The notes under the pieces are model-generated. The model ran no database searches and had not been told where the DNA came from. It worked only from the letters and a program-made list of their open reading frames with translations. A stretch of 23,042 nucleotides of DNA from Collodictyon triciliatum (lineage: Eukaryota > CRuMs), in contig JBHJMP010001130.1 in assembly GCA_043381765.1 (NCBI GenBank), forward strand, positions 1 to 23,042, in the 5' to 3' direction. The position numbers were made by a program, and so were the translations under genes. Within the stretch, counting starts at the first letter, position 1. The number at the start of each line of letters is the position of its first letter. Of the stretch, positions 1 through 22,855 are shown piece by piece.

Positions 1-19
1 CCACTAAAAAAAAAAAAAA

Positions 20-1412
20 CAATTTGCTGGACTTATAGCGAGGTTGACCAAATTGACCACTGGGCTCCAAAATATGGCTCTCAAAACATACTTGTATGTG
101 AGACCATCAAAACAAATTACAATTAGAAAACCAAAATTTACAGCAAACTTTACCTTTCTCACTCACTCACTCACTCACTCACTCACTCACTCACTCACTC
201 ACTCACTCACTCACTCACTCACTCACTCACTCACTCACTCACTCACTCACTCACTCATTTTAATATTTAAGACAACAAAGATAATCGCACACTTGACACG
301 GATGAGCAAAATTGTACACACAGACATCAATATCCCATTTTTGATGAAGAACAAGGAATTTCTAGGCAAGTGCCTATCCAGATTAATATAATCAGCATTT
401 TTTTTTTCGAATTAGATGGATATATCAGCATATCTAACCACGGAAATAAATTTCTTGAGTCGATATAGCCAAAATGGGTACTTAAGACACATGACAATAC
501 TCGAATTAGTCCCCTAATACATGCTGGATAATAATATTTCTTAATTACAGGACTAGTAAGAGGAATGGACATACTGGACCGTGGATATATAATCCTTTTT
601 ATTCGTTCCATCGAAGAGTTTGAAGGGATTGAGCTACCCGAAAAACAACCATCCCGTGACCGAGTTCAATTAAATGCTGTGTAATTTTTCCATATTATTC
701 TACATACTTTCGCAGGTTCAAATGCCAAGTCATTTTCGAGCTAGATAGATCGAATTCCATCCAATTTATTTCTTTCCTTTTTATATTTTTTAGGGTCATG
801 ATATCCCCGACATCAAAGTCGCACACACATATTACATTCTTTGCATCGGTCGATCTTGCCGACATATACCCATACATCAGTCCACTGCGAGTTTGGCTCA
901 TCCGCAAAATATGTGAGAGTATCTTTTCAGTAAGTCATTTCATACTGCATAAAATTTTGCCCCTGCTCGACACCTTTTTCTTCATATATTATGAAGCATA
1001 CCACAATCGTTTATTTTAGAATAAAAATAAAAAATGAAAATAAAATGAAAATAAAATGAAAATAAAATGAAAATAAAATGAAAATAAAATGAAAATAAAA
1101 TGAAAATAAAATGAAAATAAAATGAAAATAAAATGAAAATGAAAATAAAATAAATGAAGAAAAGATAAAAATAAATCAAAAAACCAGAAAAAACGACCTT
1201 TTTTTTTACATCGGAGAAGCTCACTCTGCTACATCATTTAGATGATTCGAGAGCAATGTGAGGATATCATTGGTTCAGACTTTGAAATGATTATGGCAAA
1301 TAATCCCGATTTGTATAACTTCATACAAGCGAGGTCAACTTACTTTGTCGAACATACAGTGTCGATGAGCCCTGAAAACATGTTTGATGCTATCATTTTG
1401 CATACTCGGTAA
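20..1412 (+). CDS. Unrecognised protein, 3' part of a multi-exon gene
   Basis: I do not recognise this protein. Five coding blocks can be read: about 20-97, 272-369, 416-about 472, about 551-680 and 716-930, then 1242-1412 ending in TAA. Phases agree at 97/272, 369/416, 680/716 and 930/1242; the 472/551 junction is ambiguous (donor after 472, or GTCGAT near 459). Readable stretches include TYSEVDQIDHWAPKYG, MDISAYLTTEINFL, MDILDRGYIILFIRSIEEFE and SPLRVWLIRKICESIFS, and the last block starts MIREQCEDIIGSDF. The product looks soluble and alpha-helical with no signal peptide. The gene runs off the left edge. The 3' end is also uncertain: a GTAAAA donor at 1409, just before the stop, could continue the gene to further exons. 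The two largest introns carry tandem repeats (158-256 and 1034-1146). Block 716-930 includes a T-rich stretch at 760-793 that may itself be intronic. Confidence 0.45.
158..256. repeat. (ACTC)n microsatellite, about 24 copies
   Basis: This is an essentially perfect tetranucleotide tract inside an intron of the left-hand plus-strand gene. It ends about 15 bases before the probable 3' splice site at 270-271, with only a short AT-rich segment between. On the sense strand it is three-quarters pyrimidine. The open frame through it that reads as THSL repeats is a by-product of the unit. Confidence 0.95.
1034..1146. repeat. 11-bp tandem repeat (TGAAAATAAAA)n
   Basis: About ten copies of an 11-base A-rich unit lie in the intron between the last two readable exons of the left-hand gene (931-1241). 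Copies are nearly identical, with irregular edges at both ends. Unlike most other repeats in this window, this one is A-rich, not pyrimidine-rich, on the sense strand of its host gene. Confidence 0.9.
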
Positions 1413-2145
1413 AAGCCTCTCTGATGCCAACTTCAAACTATTTGAACAATCAAGTTTGATAAACTGCACTTCTTCATTTCCCTTGATTAGATATACTCTT
1501 TTTTTATGGCAATATTAATGAATTATGGATACGACTTATACGATTTTCCATAGTCTTATAATGCTCCAATTTACTCATAATACAATCGATATACGTTCTG
1601 TCGTCTCAAATCATGAAATTTCCTTATGAGTACTCTTGTTATGCCATTCCTAACCTCTCTTTTCTACAACTCAAACAAAACGTGATAAAATTTAATTCCC
1701 TTCATTTCCCCTTATGAATCCTTGAGATGAAATAAACCATTTGAAAAAAATATACCCAACATTGCCTTGTCGCAACGAGAAAGAATCATTTATGGAACCC
1801 TGCTTGTCTTCAATGAACTTTGACGCTATACTATTTCTACCAATCGCTCTGGACATCTTTCTGTCCGTCATTTTTATGTTTTGTTGCCGTGAAGCAGAGG
1901 GTGGATAAAGCAGTGTTGGTAGCAATCATTCTTGCACAGTTGAGTCGAACAAAAAGCGAACTAAAACATAAGCATCGAGTAGGTTATGCAATGCGTCGGT
2001 TGTGCTGGAAAGAAGAAAAAAAGCGGAGAAAGAAGAAAGAATTGCGTGTGCCATGTTTATTTGCAAGTAGAGTAGTTACAATTGTCCATTTCCCAAGGTG
2101 GCTTACGCAGCCAAAACCGTGCAATCTGGTCATACTCATAATCAT
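1413..2145. other. Region without a supported gene
   Basis: No convincing gene was found here. A canonical AATAAA lies at 1731-1736 on the plus strand and could serve the left-hand gene if it ends at 1412. Short coding-like stretches occur on the plus strand (about 1415-1500 and 1760-1900) and on the minus strand (1692-1925), but none has matching splice phases with a neighbour. They could be further exons of the left-hand gene or of the small minus-strand gene at 2146-2971. An ATATATATA run sits near 2195-2206. Confidence 0.5.
1731..1736 (+). terminator. Candidate polyadenylation signal AATAAA
   Basis: This is a perfect AATAAA on the plus strand, about 320 bases after the stop at 1410-1412. 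It is the nearest such hexamer downstream of the left-hand gene. The distance is long for a compact gene, so it may be chance in AT-rich DNA or may mean that the gene has additional 3' exons. Confidence 0.3.
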
Positions 2146-2971
2146 TCAGGCCCCCAGTGAAGGCACGCATGCTCGAGCGAAGATACTGGTAGCTATATAT
2201 ATATACATGCAGGAATGAATTTTACTTGCTCCAACAGAGATGAAGAACAAAAGTGTGGCACTAGCAGACATAGATAGACACTGATTCACCCACTGGTTCG
2301 CTATTTCGAGGATGAAAAGCCTGTGTGTCGGGGTTGGAAAGACATCGGCTTTCTGACTTTGTTCAGAGTCATCTCCGTCCCAATCGGAAGCATTGGCAGT
2401 GGCGCCCGTCTCATCCCCAGCCTCAACCAAACATCTCTGCAGAAGAACACACTCGGTTTCCATCGTCCTTCTGATGAATATCAAGTTATAAAGAAAGTAT
2501 TAACCATGGCATCCAAAGACATCTTTTGCTGCCGGCCTTGAGCCAGCTACCCAGCCATCTGATGAATCTTAAGAGACCCCGCAAAGTCCCACTTCCACAA
2601 TCCACACACATCACATGAGTATCTTTCAGGGCATCACACGAAAGCGACCAAAGCACGGGCAAAGTGACTCACAAACTGTTGAAGACTCGATCCATGATCC
2701 GATTCGTCTGGAGCCACCACTTGGCCTCTGCCGCCCTGGCTGACTCTTGCAGAATCTGCGTGTGCGAGTCGCCGATGCCGGGAATGAGAGACCTGCTCTT
2801 GTCTGGGGGTTTGTTGTTTTTGTTGCTGCTGCTGCTGCTGCTTGCGTTGCGCCTGCGAAACTCTGAGCCGACCTCCTGGTCGCTAAGGAGGCGCTCCACA
2901 GTTGCCAGCCCCGAGGCAAAAGCTGCACTGTACCTTTGCGCGTGTTGGTGGAAGCCGGCTTCGGAGGCCAT
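2146..2971 (-). CDS. Unrecognised small protein, two exons
   Basis: I do not recognise this protein. Exon 1 is 2673-2971, starting at an ATG that reads MASEAGFHQHAQRYSAAF; longer open frames upstream lack an ATG. It ends at a strong GTGAGT donor in phase 2. Exon 2 is 2146-2470 after an ATCAG acceptor, and phases agree, giving about 207 residues. The product has a helical N-terminal segment, a Ser/Asn-rich linker near residues 42-58 and a second helical segment (QESARAAEAKWWLQTNRIMD) that continues across the splice into ETECVLLQRCLVEAG. An acidic stretch follows. The C-terminal third is weak: it runs through ATATATA DNA, so another splice there is likely. It is noticeably GC-richer than the surrounding introns and lies downstream of URB1 on the same strand, 258 bases after the URB1 stop. 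Confidence 0.45.
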
Positions 2972-3101
2972 TGTCTCTGACTTTGGTTTTCTTTCTTGGT
3001 TGGTTCTCTTTCTCGTGGTTTCTATGCGCCTGGGCCCCGAGCGCAGAGGGTGGCTGGGAAAGTAGGGAGTCGCAAAAGGCAGCGTTAAAAGAGGCTGTCG
3101 A

Positions 3102-3107
3102 TTTATT
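3102..3107 (-). terminator. Candidate polyadenylation signal for URB1
   Basis: AATAAA on the minus strand, about 125 bases past the URB1 stop and upstream of the ATG of the next minus-strand gene. Position and spacing suit the end of the URB1 transcript. Confidence 0.5.
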
Positions 3108-3229
3108 CGCTTTCTGGCTGCTGTGCGCCTGTTTCTCGGCCTCTTTGGACGATGTAGCTCGCGAGGCACTCGCTGATGCGGAGTGTTGTGATGGCAGGAT
3201 TTTGGAGTGTTTGGCTGAGTGGATGGAGT

Positions 3230-16147
<12,918 letters not shown>

Positions 16148-16884
16148 GCGCTCTGCATGTGGTTGTGTGTGAGTGACGGCTTGCAAGAGGCTGCAAACCT
16201 TTCCATGACTCTTGTGTTTCCCTTTACCTTTATTATTCTTTCGCTTTTATTTTACTTTCTTTTCTTTTCTTTATGTTTTTCTTTCTCTTTTATGTCTTTT
16301 CTTTTCCTCCTAGACTTTTTTTTGTTTTTTGTTTGTTTGTTTTTTTTTGACTTTTTTTTGATTTTTTTTGACTTTTTTTGATTTTTTGTGTTGATTTAAT
16401 CTTCTGTGTGGGCTGAATCTGGTCCACTTTTGGTTACAGATTGAATTTCCAGATGAAGGTTGAGTTATTCATACCATATTAGATAATAAGTCGACCTATA
16501 TTTTCCATATTTAATTTAAAGACATACAAACCCACATTCGCATTAAAATTGCCTTCCATGTCGACACCAATTTTTGTGGTTACTCTTCATTTCTTTTCAC
16601 AATCATTAATCATTCGATGAATCACAATCGCAAGAAAAGCCGCAAAGTCCTTCGGTTGTGGCCAAACCTCCAAGCAACAAAAGCTGCGTCCAGCGAAACA
16701 CAGCAACGAACTGTCTGATTCATAGCACACAACATCTCGACAGACTTACAGTACTAGGAAGCAAAAAAATAACCAAAGTTTGCACTGTTGTTCAGAAGGG
16801 ATTCGCTACTTAGTCTAAAAAAAAAAACTTTCAAAAACCCGAGAAACCCACCCTGAAAAACTGTACTTTTGCGCAGATTCCACG
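16148..16884. promoter_or_regulatory. Divergent intergenic region, candidate shared URB1/NOP58 promoter
   Basis: These 737 bases separate the two ATGs, which point away from each other, and contain no credible gene. The URB1 side (16200-16400) is extremely T-rich on the plus strand, including alternating GAC and GAT separated by T7-T9 runs near 16349-16391. On the URB1 transcript this is a purine-rich leader or promoter. The NOP58 side is more balanced, with an A-run at 16816-16829. I saw no clear TATA box for either gene and no perfect copies of the yeast ribosome-biogenesis motifs PAC or RRPE. Bidirectional activity is inferred from geometry only. Confidence 0.5.
16316..16391. repeat. T-run array with GAC/GAT spacers
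   Basis: T-runs of 6-9 are separated first by G (near 16320-16340) and then alternately by GAC and GAT, giving a period of about 10-11 bases. It lies about 170-245 bases upstream of the URB1 ATG. Phased A-tracts of this period can bend DNA and disfavour nucleosomes; that role is inference. Confidence 0.7.
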
Positions 16885-19745
16885 ATGCTCGTCCTGTTTG
16901 AAACACCCGCCGGATTTGCTCTCTTCAAACTCCTCGACGAGGGGAAGATCGACTCTGAGAACCTATGGAAGGATTTCAGCACGCCCGAAGCCGCACAGAA
17001 AGTGTACGTCCGTCCTGCGAAATCACCCTTTGCCGCAGCCCTCACCTTCCTCCCTTCCTTCCTTCCTTCCTTCCTTCCTTCCTTCCTTCCTTCCTTCCTT
17101 CCTTCCTTCCTTCCTTCCTTCCTTCCTTCCTTCCTTCCTTCCTTCCTTCCTCAGTCCAAGCTGAAACCTCTTTCGCGAGCGTTCTTTGTCGCAGTCTGCA
17201 GCTACCCAGCCATTTATTTTTTTCTGCTCTCAATCACACGTACTCAGCCCTAACTCAAAGATGTCTTGTTTAAAGGGTTCACTTTCGTGGTGTCACTAAC
17301 TCTCAACCAAACACACTTAGGGTGAAGCTGAAAGCGTTCCATAAGTTCCAGGACACCCTGGAAGCCCTGGAGGCGGCAACGGCCTTGATTGATGGCAAGA
17401 TGGACTCCAGTCTCAAGAAGTTCCTCAAGAAGCAAATCGCAGGCAAAGCCGGTTCAGCGGCTGCCGAGAAACTTGCGGTCTGCGACTCGAAACTTGCCAC
17501 TGTCATCAAGGACAGCCTCAATATCCCCTGCATTTTCGACGATCGCGTGTTCCAGTTGATGCGTGGTATTCGTGAGCAGATTGACAGTCTTGTTGGTGCG
17601 GACCAGGCTGACATGAAAGCCATGGTTCTCGGTCTCTCGCATTCACTCTCTCGCTATAAGCTCAAGTTCAGCCCTGACAAGGTCGACACAATGATCATCC
17701 AAGCCATCGGTAGGAACCATTTTATCATGAATAGCATCTGTCTTCCCTTCTTTATTTCTTTCCTTTTATTTGCTGCTGGTTGACATATATCACCTTGGTT
17801 ATTTCTCTGTTCTCTTACCTTAGCCTTTTTCTTTCTTTAACTTTTGTAAACATACAGGCCTCTTGGATGACCTTGACAAGGAACTTAACACGTATGCTAT
17901 GAGAGTGCGCGAATGGTACGGTTGGCATTTTCCTGAGATGGGCAAAATCATCGTCGATAATGTGGCTTACGCTAAAGTTGTGAAGAAGATGGGTCAGTTT
18001 TACACAAATACGTCGTCATTCTATTCTGTTATTCAGTTATCAAGCTTGTGAACCGTAATGACTACACGACTCTCAAGGTGATTGTTACCCGCAATAGGAT
18101 TTCGCTCCAATGCCCTGAAGACTGAGTTTGGTGATATCCTCGCTGACGAAATCGAGCAAGAGTTGAAGGAAACTGCCCAGATCTCCATGGGAACTGAGGT
18201 TTTCTAGTCATCAAGCGACATAGATATTTTACAAATTATCCTAGAGCACCATTGTCAGAGTCTCTCCCTTTCTTTTAACAATAAACTGATAATAGATCAG
18301 CGAGCAAGACATTGAAAACATCACCTATCTCTGCGACCAAGTCATCTCCCTTACTGAGTATCGCGTCCAGCTGTATGACTACCTGAAGAACCGTATGCAA
18401 GCAATCGCACCGAATCTTAGCTTCTTGCTCGGCGAAATGGTTGGTGCCCGCCTCATTTCCCACGCTGGAAGCCTGTTGAATCTTGCCAAACACCCTGCCT
18501 CTACAGTCCAGATTCTGGGAGCCGAAAAAGTATGTCGGTTCCTCAATTTATCTATTCTTAAGAATATTAAGATTTATATTGTTCATGCAGTCTATCCCGG
18601 AATAATAATGTACTTACTTTATCCCCTTCATCTCAGGCTCTTTTCCGCGCTTTGAAGACTAAGCACGACACTCCTAAGTACGGTCTAATTTACCATGCCT
18701 CTCTGATAGGCCAAGCGCCCGCCAAACACAAAGGAAAGGTGTGTCTTGAGTCCTTTTCTTTTTCTTTAGATTTACTGCCATTTTGATGGAAAACGAATGT
18801 TATCATCAGTGACACCCCACACGATATTGACCCGTGCGATTCCCTATCGCAGATTTCTCGCGTCCTTGCAGCAAAAGCAGCCCTCTCTATCCGCGTCGAT
18901 GCTCTTGGCGAAAAGGATATTCCCAATATCGCAGTTCAGCAACGTGCTAAGGTGGAAGCCAGGTTTGCTGTTCTGCCAGTTATCTTACGAAAACTATTAT
19001 GCATTCCCCAGGTCAAACAATCGTGAATTACCTGAATGCAAACTTGTCACCCACCATAACGCAATCAAACTCTTACAGAATCAAGCTCCTTGACCAGACT
19101 GGTATTCGCCCCGGCGGTGGCATGAAGTCCAAGAGCAAACCGAGGTCCTTTGAAACCCAAGGGTAAGAGCCAATAACCGACAACTTGCATGAATCATGAT
19201 TTTTCTATGTATAACATAAATCAGCATCGGTTTGGTCACCTCCTGGAATTCCTCACCCACCCTCATAGTGGGTCGAGTGCAAAGCCATACTCCTCCAAGT
19301 CTGACTCGATGGTTACATTCAAAAAATCGTCCGAGACGTTGACAACTACACTAGGTATGCATATGTTAAGAAAGCTCACGCAGATAATAAACTTTTTCGC
19401 TCTCTTGTCTTCTCCATTTCGCGGAAGCAACCGATTTGAATCCTGACTCTGTCCACAGACGAGAAGCCGAAGGCCTCAGAGGAGAAAAAGCGCAAGATCG
19501 AAGAGACTGTCGAAGAGCCCGCCCCTGTGCCCCAGGAGAAAAAGAAGAAAGCCAAAAAGCAAGAGGCTGAGGCACCCGCGGCTCAGGAAGAAGCAGAGAA
19601 GCCAAAGAAGAAAAAGAAGGTCAAGGCAGAAGAAGCAGCACCCGAACCCGAACCTGAGCCCGTTGCAGTCGAGGAGCCCGCATCTGCGTCTGCTGGTGGA
19701 GAGGAAAAGAAAAAGAAGAAAAAGAAGAAGGCAGAGTCAGCATAA
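16885..19745 (+). CDS. NOP58: NOP58, core protein of box C/D snoRNPs
   Basis: NOP58 pairs with NOP56, binds box C/D snoRNA with fibrillarin and 15.5K/Snu13, and acts in rRNA 2'-O-methylation and processing in the nucleolus. Ten exons: 16885-17003, 17321-17709, 17858-17992, 18098-18198, 18296-18529, 18637-18738, 18853-18962, 19079-19162, 19269-19354, 19459-19745; all phases agree, giving about 548 residues against 511 in yeast. Residues 1-66 form the NOP5 N-terminal domain ([16 protein letters not shown]). [15 protein letters not shown] lies near residue 190. The Nop domain includes [27 protein letters not shown] and [21 protein letters not shown] (residues 245-335), followed by [18 protein letters not shown]. 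The C-terminus has the typical KKE tail from about residue 455, ending [14 protein letters not shown]. The exon 8 donor and exon 9 acceptor are less certain because that part is not conserved. Intron 1 carries a CTTC microsatellite. Confidence 0.97.
17054..17150. repeat. (CTTC)n microsatellite, about 24 copies
   Basis: A perfect all-pyrimidine tract in the first NOP58 intron (17004-17320), starting about 50 bases after the 5' splice site and about 170 bases before the acceptor. An imperfect leader (CCTTCCTCCC) precedes it. Confidence 0.95.
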
Positions 19746-20437
19746 GAATCAGAACACCACATCGAAACCGCTGCGACTTCCGCTCTCGCAGTCGGCAACA
19801 AACAACGAATCTATTTTTTCCTCTCCCGTTTTCCCCTTCTTTTCTCGCACCATTCTTTCATTCTTTTATTCTCTGCAGCCTTAACACTCCGATTCATTCA
19901 ACACTTTTCACACCATCTCTTGTGCTCTCTTTGTCCGAAGAAGAAAAGAAAAAAAAACAAATACACCGACGTTACCCGAGTCCGCGACCCACTGTCCCCT
20001 TCTTCTACATACATTTTCTTCTCTTGATATCTCTTCGACTCCATTTTCTGCAAGTATTCCATCTGCCTGTTCTTATTTCATCGACCAACTACCCACGCTC
20101 ACACACAGACCGAACAGGGAGTTTTGTTTATAGTACGTTTCTAGACTGTGTCCAATCACCGCATGGACAGAGCGATACATTCCAACATGATGATAATATG
20201 GAAGCTGCTGGAAGAGAAATACAATTGTGCGCAAGCAAGCCAAAGTAATTTATGCATGGAAGGAAGAATGGATGAAAAGCACAATCCTTGGCAACACCCT
20301 TTGCCGCGGTTGCAGCACCGAGCGAGCATTGAGATGTTTAAGAGAGGACGTGGTATTGAAAGGAATCGATCTTGCCTGGGCACAGAAGAGAGCGGAAGGG
20401 GGTTTTTTTTTTTACCCCCTCGATGACTGGTCGATTC
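19746..20437. other. Convergent 3' region between NOP58 and the STAT-like gene
   Basis: No gene is supported. The first 400 bases are C/T-rich on the plus strand (TTCTTTC, CTCTC clusters), fitting a NOP58 3' UTR, but there is no clear AATAAA for NOP58 in this stretch. An inverted repeat, AGGGGG at 20397-20402 and CCCCCT at 20415-20420 around a T11 run, sits 17 bases beyond the stop codon of the minus-strand gene. Open frames here are short and unconserved in appearance. Confidence 0.6.
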
Positions 20438-22277
20438 CTAGTTCATTTGCCTGGGGAATAGCGTATACTCAGCCCGTCCCGAGGATGCTGGAGAGGATTT
20501 CCCATAGATCGATGCATCCATTGGAATGGCTGATTTGCTCAAGGTGTCCACCAAGTGGGTGATGTTGCTCACAGAAAGTATGGTGGCCAGGCTGCTGGGT
20601 GTCTCCAGCGATTGTAAGTCCAGCTTCGCCCACATGACAGGCCCGACTTTACCGGACGCAAGCACATCGCAAGCCCCGACGACAGCAGATGAGTGTTGCG
20701 TCTCTGAAAAGCGAATCAGCCCGATACGTTTGGGCTTGCCGTCCTTTGCCGCTTCGGATGCAGCTTGAGCCAGGGCAGCCTCTGCGACTGTGCGGCTAGT
20801 GAATCCAAAGACCAGGCCTTGGTTCCAGAATGGCAGTAGGATTTGTGTGATGAGTCTCGTAAATACATACACTCGGTCCCATACGTTAGCTTGGAACTGC
20901 TTCATATCGACGGCTCCTTTACAGTCTGCAAAAAACGGAGTCAACAGGTTAGCCAAGGGCTACATGAGAGTGTTTGTGTGCGATGATAAGAGGGTGTAAA
21001 ATGAGTGTGTATGTGTTTGTATGTTACTAAACTATCTTAAAAAAAAAAGAAAAAAGAAAAAAGAAAAAGGAAAAAGGAAATAGGAAAAAGGAAAAAGAAA
21101 AGAAGAAACCAACTCGGAGAAAAGACTCACCATATCGAATCGATTGAGTGATTCCATTCAAATCTTGGGACTGGATAGGTCTCGTCCCTAACCCAAGCAT
21201 CATACGACATTGCTTCAGCAATTCCATTTCCAAGGAGCTCCATTGAACACGGGATGAAGTGACAAAAGACTAAAGGCAATACGTGACGGTTAATATCACA
21301 GGAGAGTGGGGAGAGAATCAGATATAAATAAAGTCATGCATTTCATGTCGATCAGCTACGCACGTTTCCTCCAGCATTCTTCCATATTTTCTTGCACAGC
21401 AGATTCTTGCGGGTGTTGACATCAGGGACCAAATGAATTGGCGATGCTACAGAGACGCCCACGACTTTCTGCCCACTTGTTCCATACCCATCATAAACCA
21501 GGAATTGGACATGACTTGAGGCGTCCTCGGATGACTGAAGCTTAGGAATCTCATTAAACTGGGCCATCTTGGTTTCTTGGGATACGGAGGTAATTAGGCT
21601 CATGGTCTCAAAATTTGAGTTTGTCAAATTCATTTTGGCGACTAAGTTGCTGCTTTGCGCAACTGCGCTTCCGTGCACAAGAATCTGGAAGGGTGATTGC
21701 AACTTTTCATGGGGCGTTTGGATGCTCTCCAATGGACGATTGACGATCACGACAGACTTTTGCAGAGGCTTCTGATCGACCGGGCTGAGGGCGAGGGTAG
21801 GCAGCTTTGTGGTGTTTCTGGTGGCTTGCATAGGTATCTGTCTACTGCAAGAAAAAATAGAATATCAAAGGGATTAGATTCATGACCAAAGCTTCCTTGA
21901 GAGAAAACAAAGTGGGGGAAAGAGAGAAGAGGGACTAATGACTTTAGAGTAATTTTTCTAACTATCGATGATGCGCTATTCGCCTTAATTCTTGAACTAA
22001 AAATACGAGAGAGCAACGAAAGAGAATGTGTATTAAGCGCAGAGTGAAAAAGTTACCTGTTTGTTTTCATGCCGGCCTCGATCTCCGGCACACTCACGAC
22101 AGCTTCGCGGGCTACGTCTTCCTCAAACATGGCCACGTCGCTCGCAGCGAAGCCGCCAGTAGCGCTCCACCCAAGTCCCGATCTCCCGCAGGAGGCGGCG
22201 TTTGCGATCGGGCCAGCTTGGGCGAAGCTGCTGAAGGCGGAGGGCAGGTTCAGTTGCAGTGGGGCTGTTTGGAGCAT
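20438..22277 (-). CDS. Short STAT-family transcription factor (DNA-binding + SH2)
   Basis: Four exons: 22057-22277, 21364-21844, 21131-21269, 20438-20925; phases agree and give about 442 residues. Start is the ATG at 22275-22277 (MLQTAPLQLNLPSAF), about 165 bases downstream of a TATA box. The C-terminal part has the STAT SH2 signature: WDRVYVFTRLI linker, then FWNQGLVFGFTSR (compare 'LWNDGCIMGFISK' in animal STATs) and IGLIRFSET around Arg352 ('FLLRFSES'), the phosphotyrosine-binding Arg. ILSVSNITHLVDTL matches the later SH2 helix. Tyrosines in SIYGKS and AEYTLF are near the C-terminus, where STATs are phosphorylated. Residues about 85-234 (SVVIVNRPLES, QSPFQILVHG, VGVSVASPIHLV, KKIWKNAGGN) fit a STAT-type immunoglobulin-like DNA-binding domain but more weakly. 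An Ala-rich insertion of about nine residues precedes the SH2 Arg. Animal and Dictyostelium STATs are about 700-850 residues; here the N-domain and coiled coil are absent. Confidence 0.7.
21040..21108. repeat. (GAAAAA/GGAAAA)n purine tract
   Basis: This imperfect purine tract in the third intron of the STAT-like gene (20926-21130) reads as a T/C tract on the sense strand. It starts about 22 bases after the 5' splice site. Confidence 0.85.
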
Positions 22278-22443
22278 CTTGGCGTCTGGTTCTGTCAATT
22301 TCCTTGGGTCTTGGTGTTTGGTTTCTGGGAGCTGCTTTGCTCTCTCTCTCTCTCCTTCTGCTTTCCTTGGGTTTTGGCTTTTGCTTTGCTGTGATGAGTG
22401 TAGTTCCAACCGCACAGGCCGCTGATCGAAAATCCTGAAACCC

Positions 22444-22449
22444 TTTATA
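22444..22449 (-). promoter_or_regulatory. TATA box of the STAT-like gene
   Basis: TATAAA on the minus strand within GGCATATAAAGGG, flanked by GC-richer DNA, about 170 bases upstream of the chosen ATG. A transcription start near 22415 would follow from normal spacing and leave a 5' UTR of about 140 bases. This also argues against extra upstream coding exons for the missing STAT N-terminal domains. Confidence 0.6.
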
Positions 22450-22855
22450 TGCCGCCCGCTCCAAGGTGGTTCAGCCCGAGTCCGGCAAGAGATTCCTTGA
22501 AAATTCCGAATCACGAACAGGGTAATCATGCTATTTTGGATATTCCAATCTCGTTCTCAGGCTCCACACTTTTTCAAGATCAAAAAGTACTCAATTTGGC
22601 AAGGGCATTCCGAGACGGTATCTTTCTTTCATCATATAATTTTGATAATTTTAGTATATTATTATATACATAAATTTAAAATTGGGGATATTGATAGTAT
22701 AAAGGCATTATATATTAAATTCCATATATATTAATATACAAATATGGAATATTAATTTTTTTATTAATCTAGATGGCTTTTAACATTCTTATACTATTTT
22801 AAGACTAATATTATTACATAATTTATAATGCATGATATTTTGGCAAACAAATAAC

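Noticed and set aside
158-256. CRISPR array or telomeric repeat
   Set aside because: There are no spacers, the unit is four bases and it lies inside an intron of a spliced gene.
44-391. Open frame with THSL repeats as a repeat protein
   Set aside because: It only follows the ACTC microsatellite and starts at TTG. A different frame with matching splice phases explains the flanking exons.
1820-2218. Plus-strand open frame of 132 codons as a gene
   Set aside because: Composition is irregular, it runs into ATATATA DNA, and no ATG or splice context supports it. A partial exon cannot be excluded.
16898-17273. PSFL-repeat open frames in three frames
   Set aside because: They are produced by the CTTC tract in NOP58 intron 1.
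19583-19801. Antisense open frame over the NOP58 tail
   Set aside because: It is a shadow of the KKE-rich coding sequence (poly-Phe and Ala/Gly/Ser).
19922-20562. Several plus-strand open frames after NOP58
   Set aside because: They are short, overlap the 3' regions of two convergent genes and show no family-like motifs or splice structure.
22053-22529. Upstream ATG at 22527-22529 as the start of the STAT-like protein
   Set aside because: It lies upstream of the TATA box, and the extra 84 residues are Arg/Pro-rich and look like translated leader DNA.
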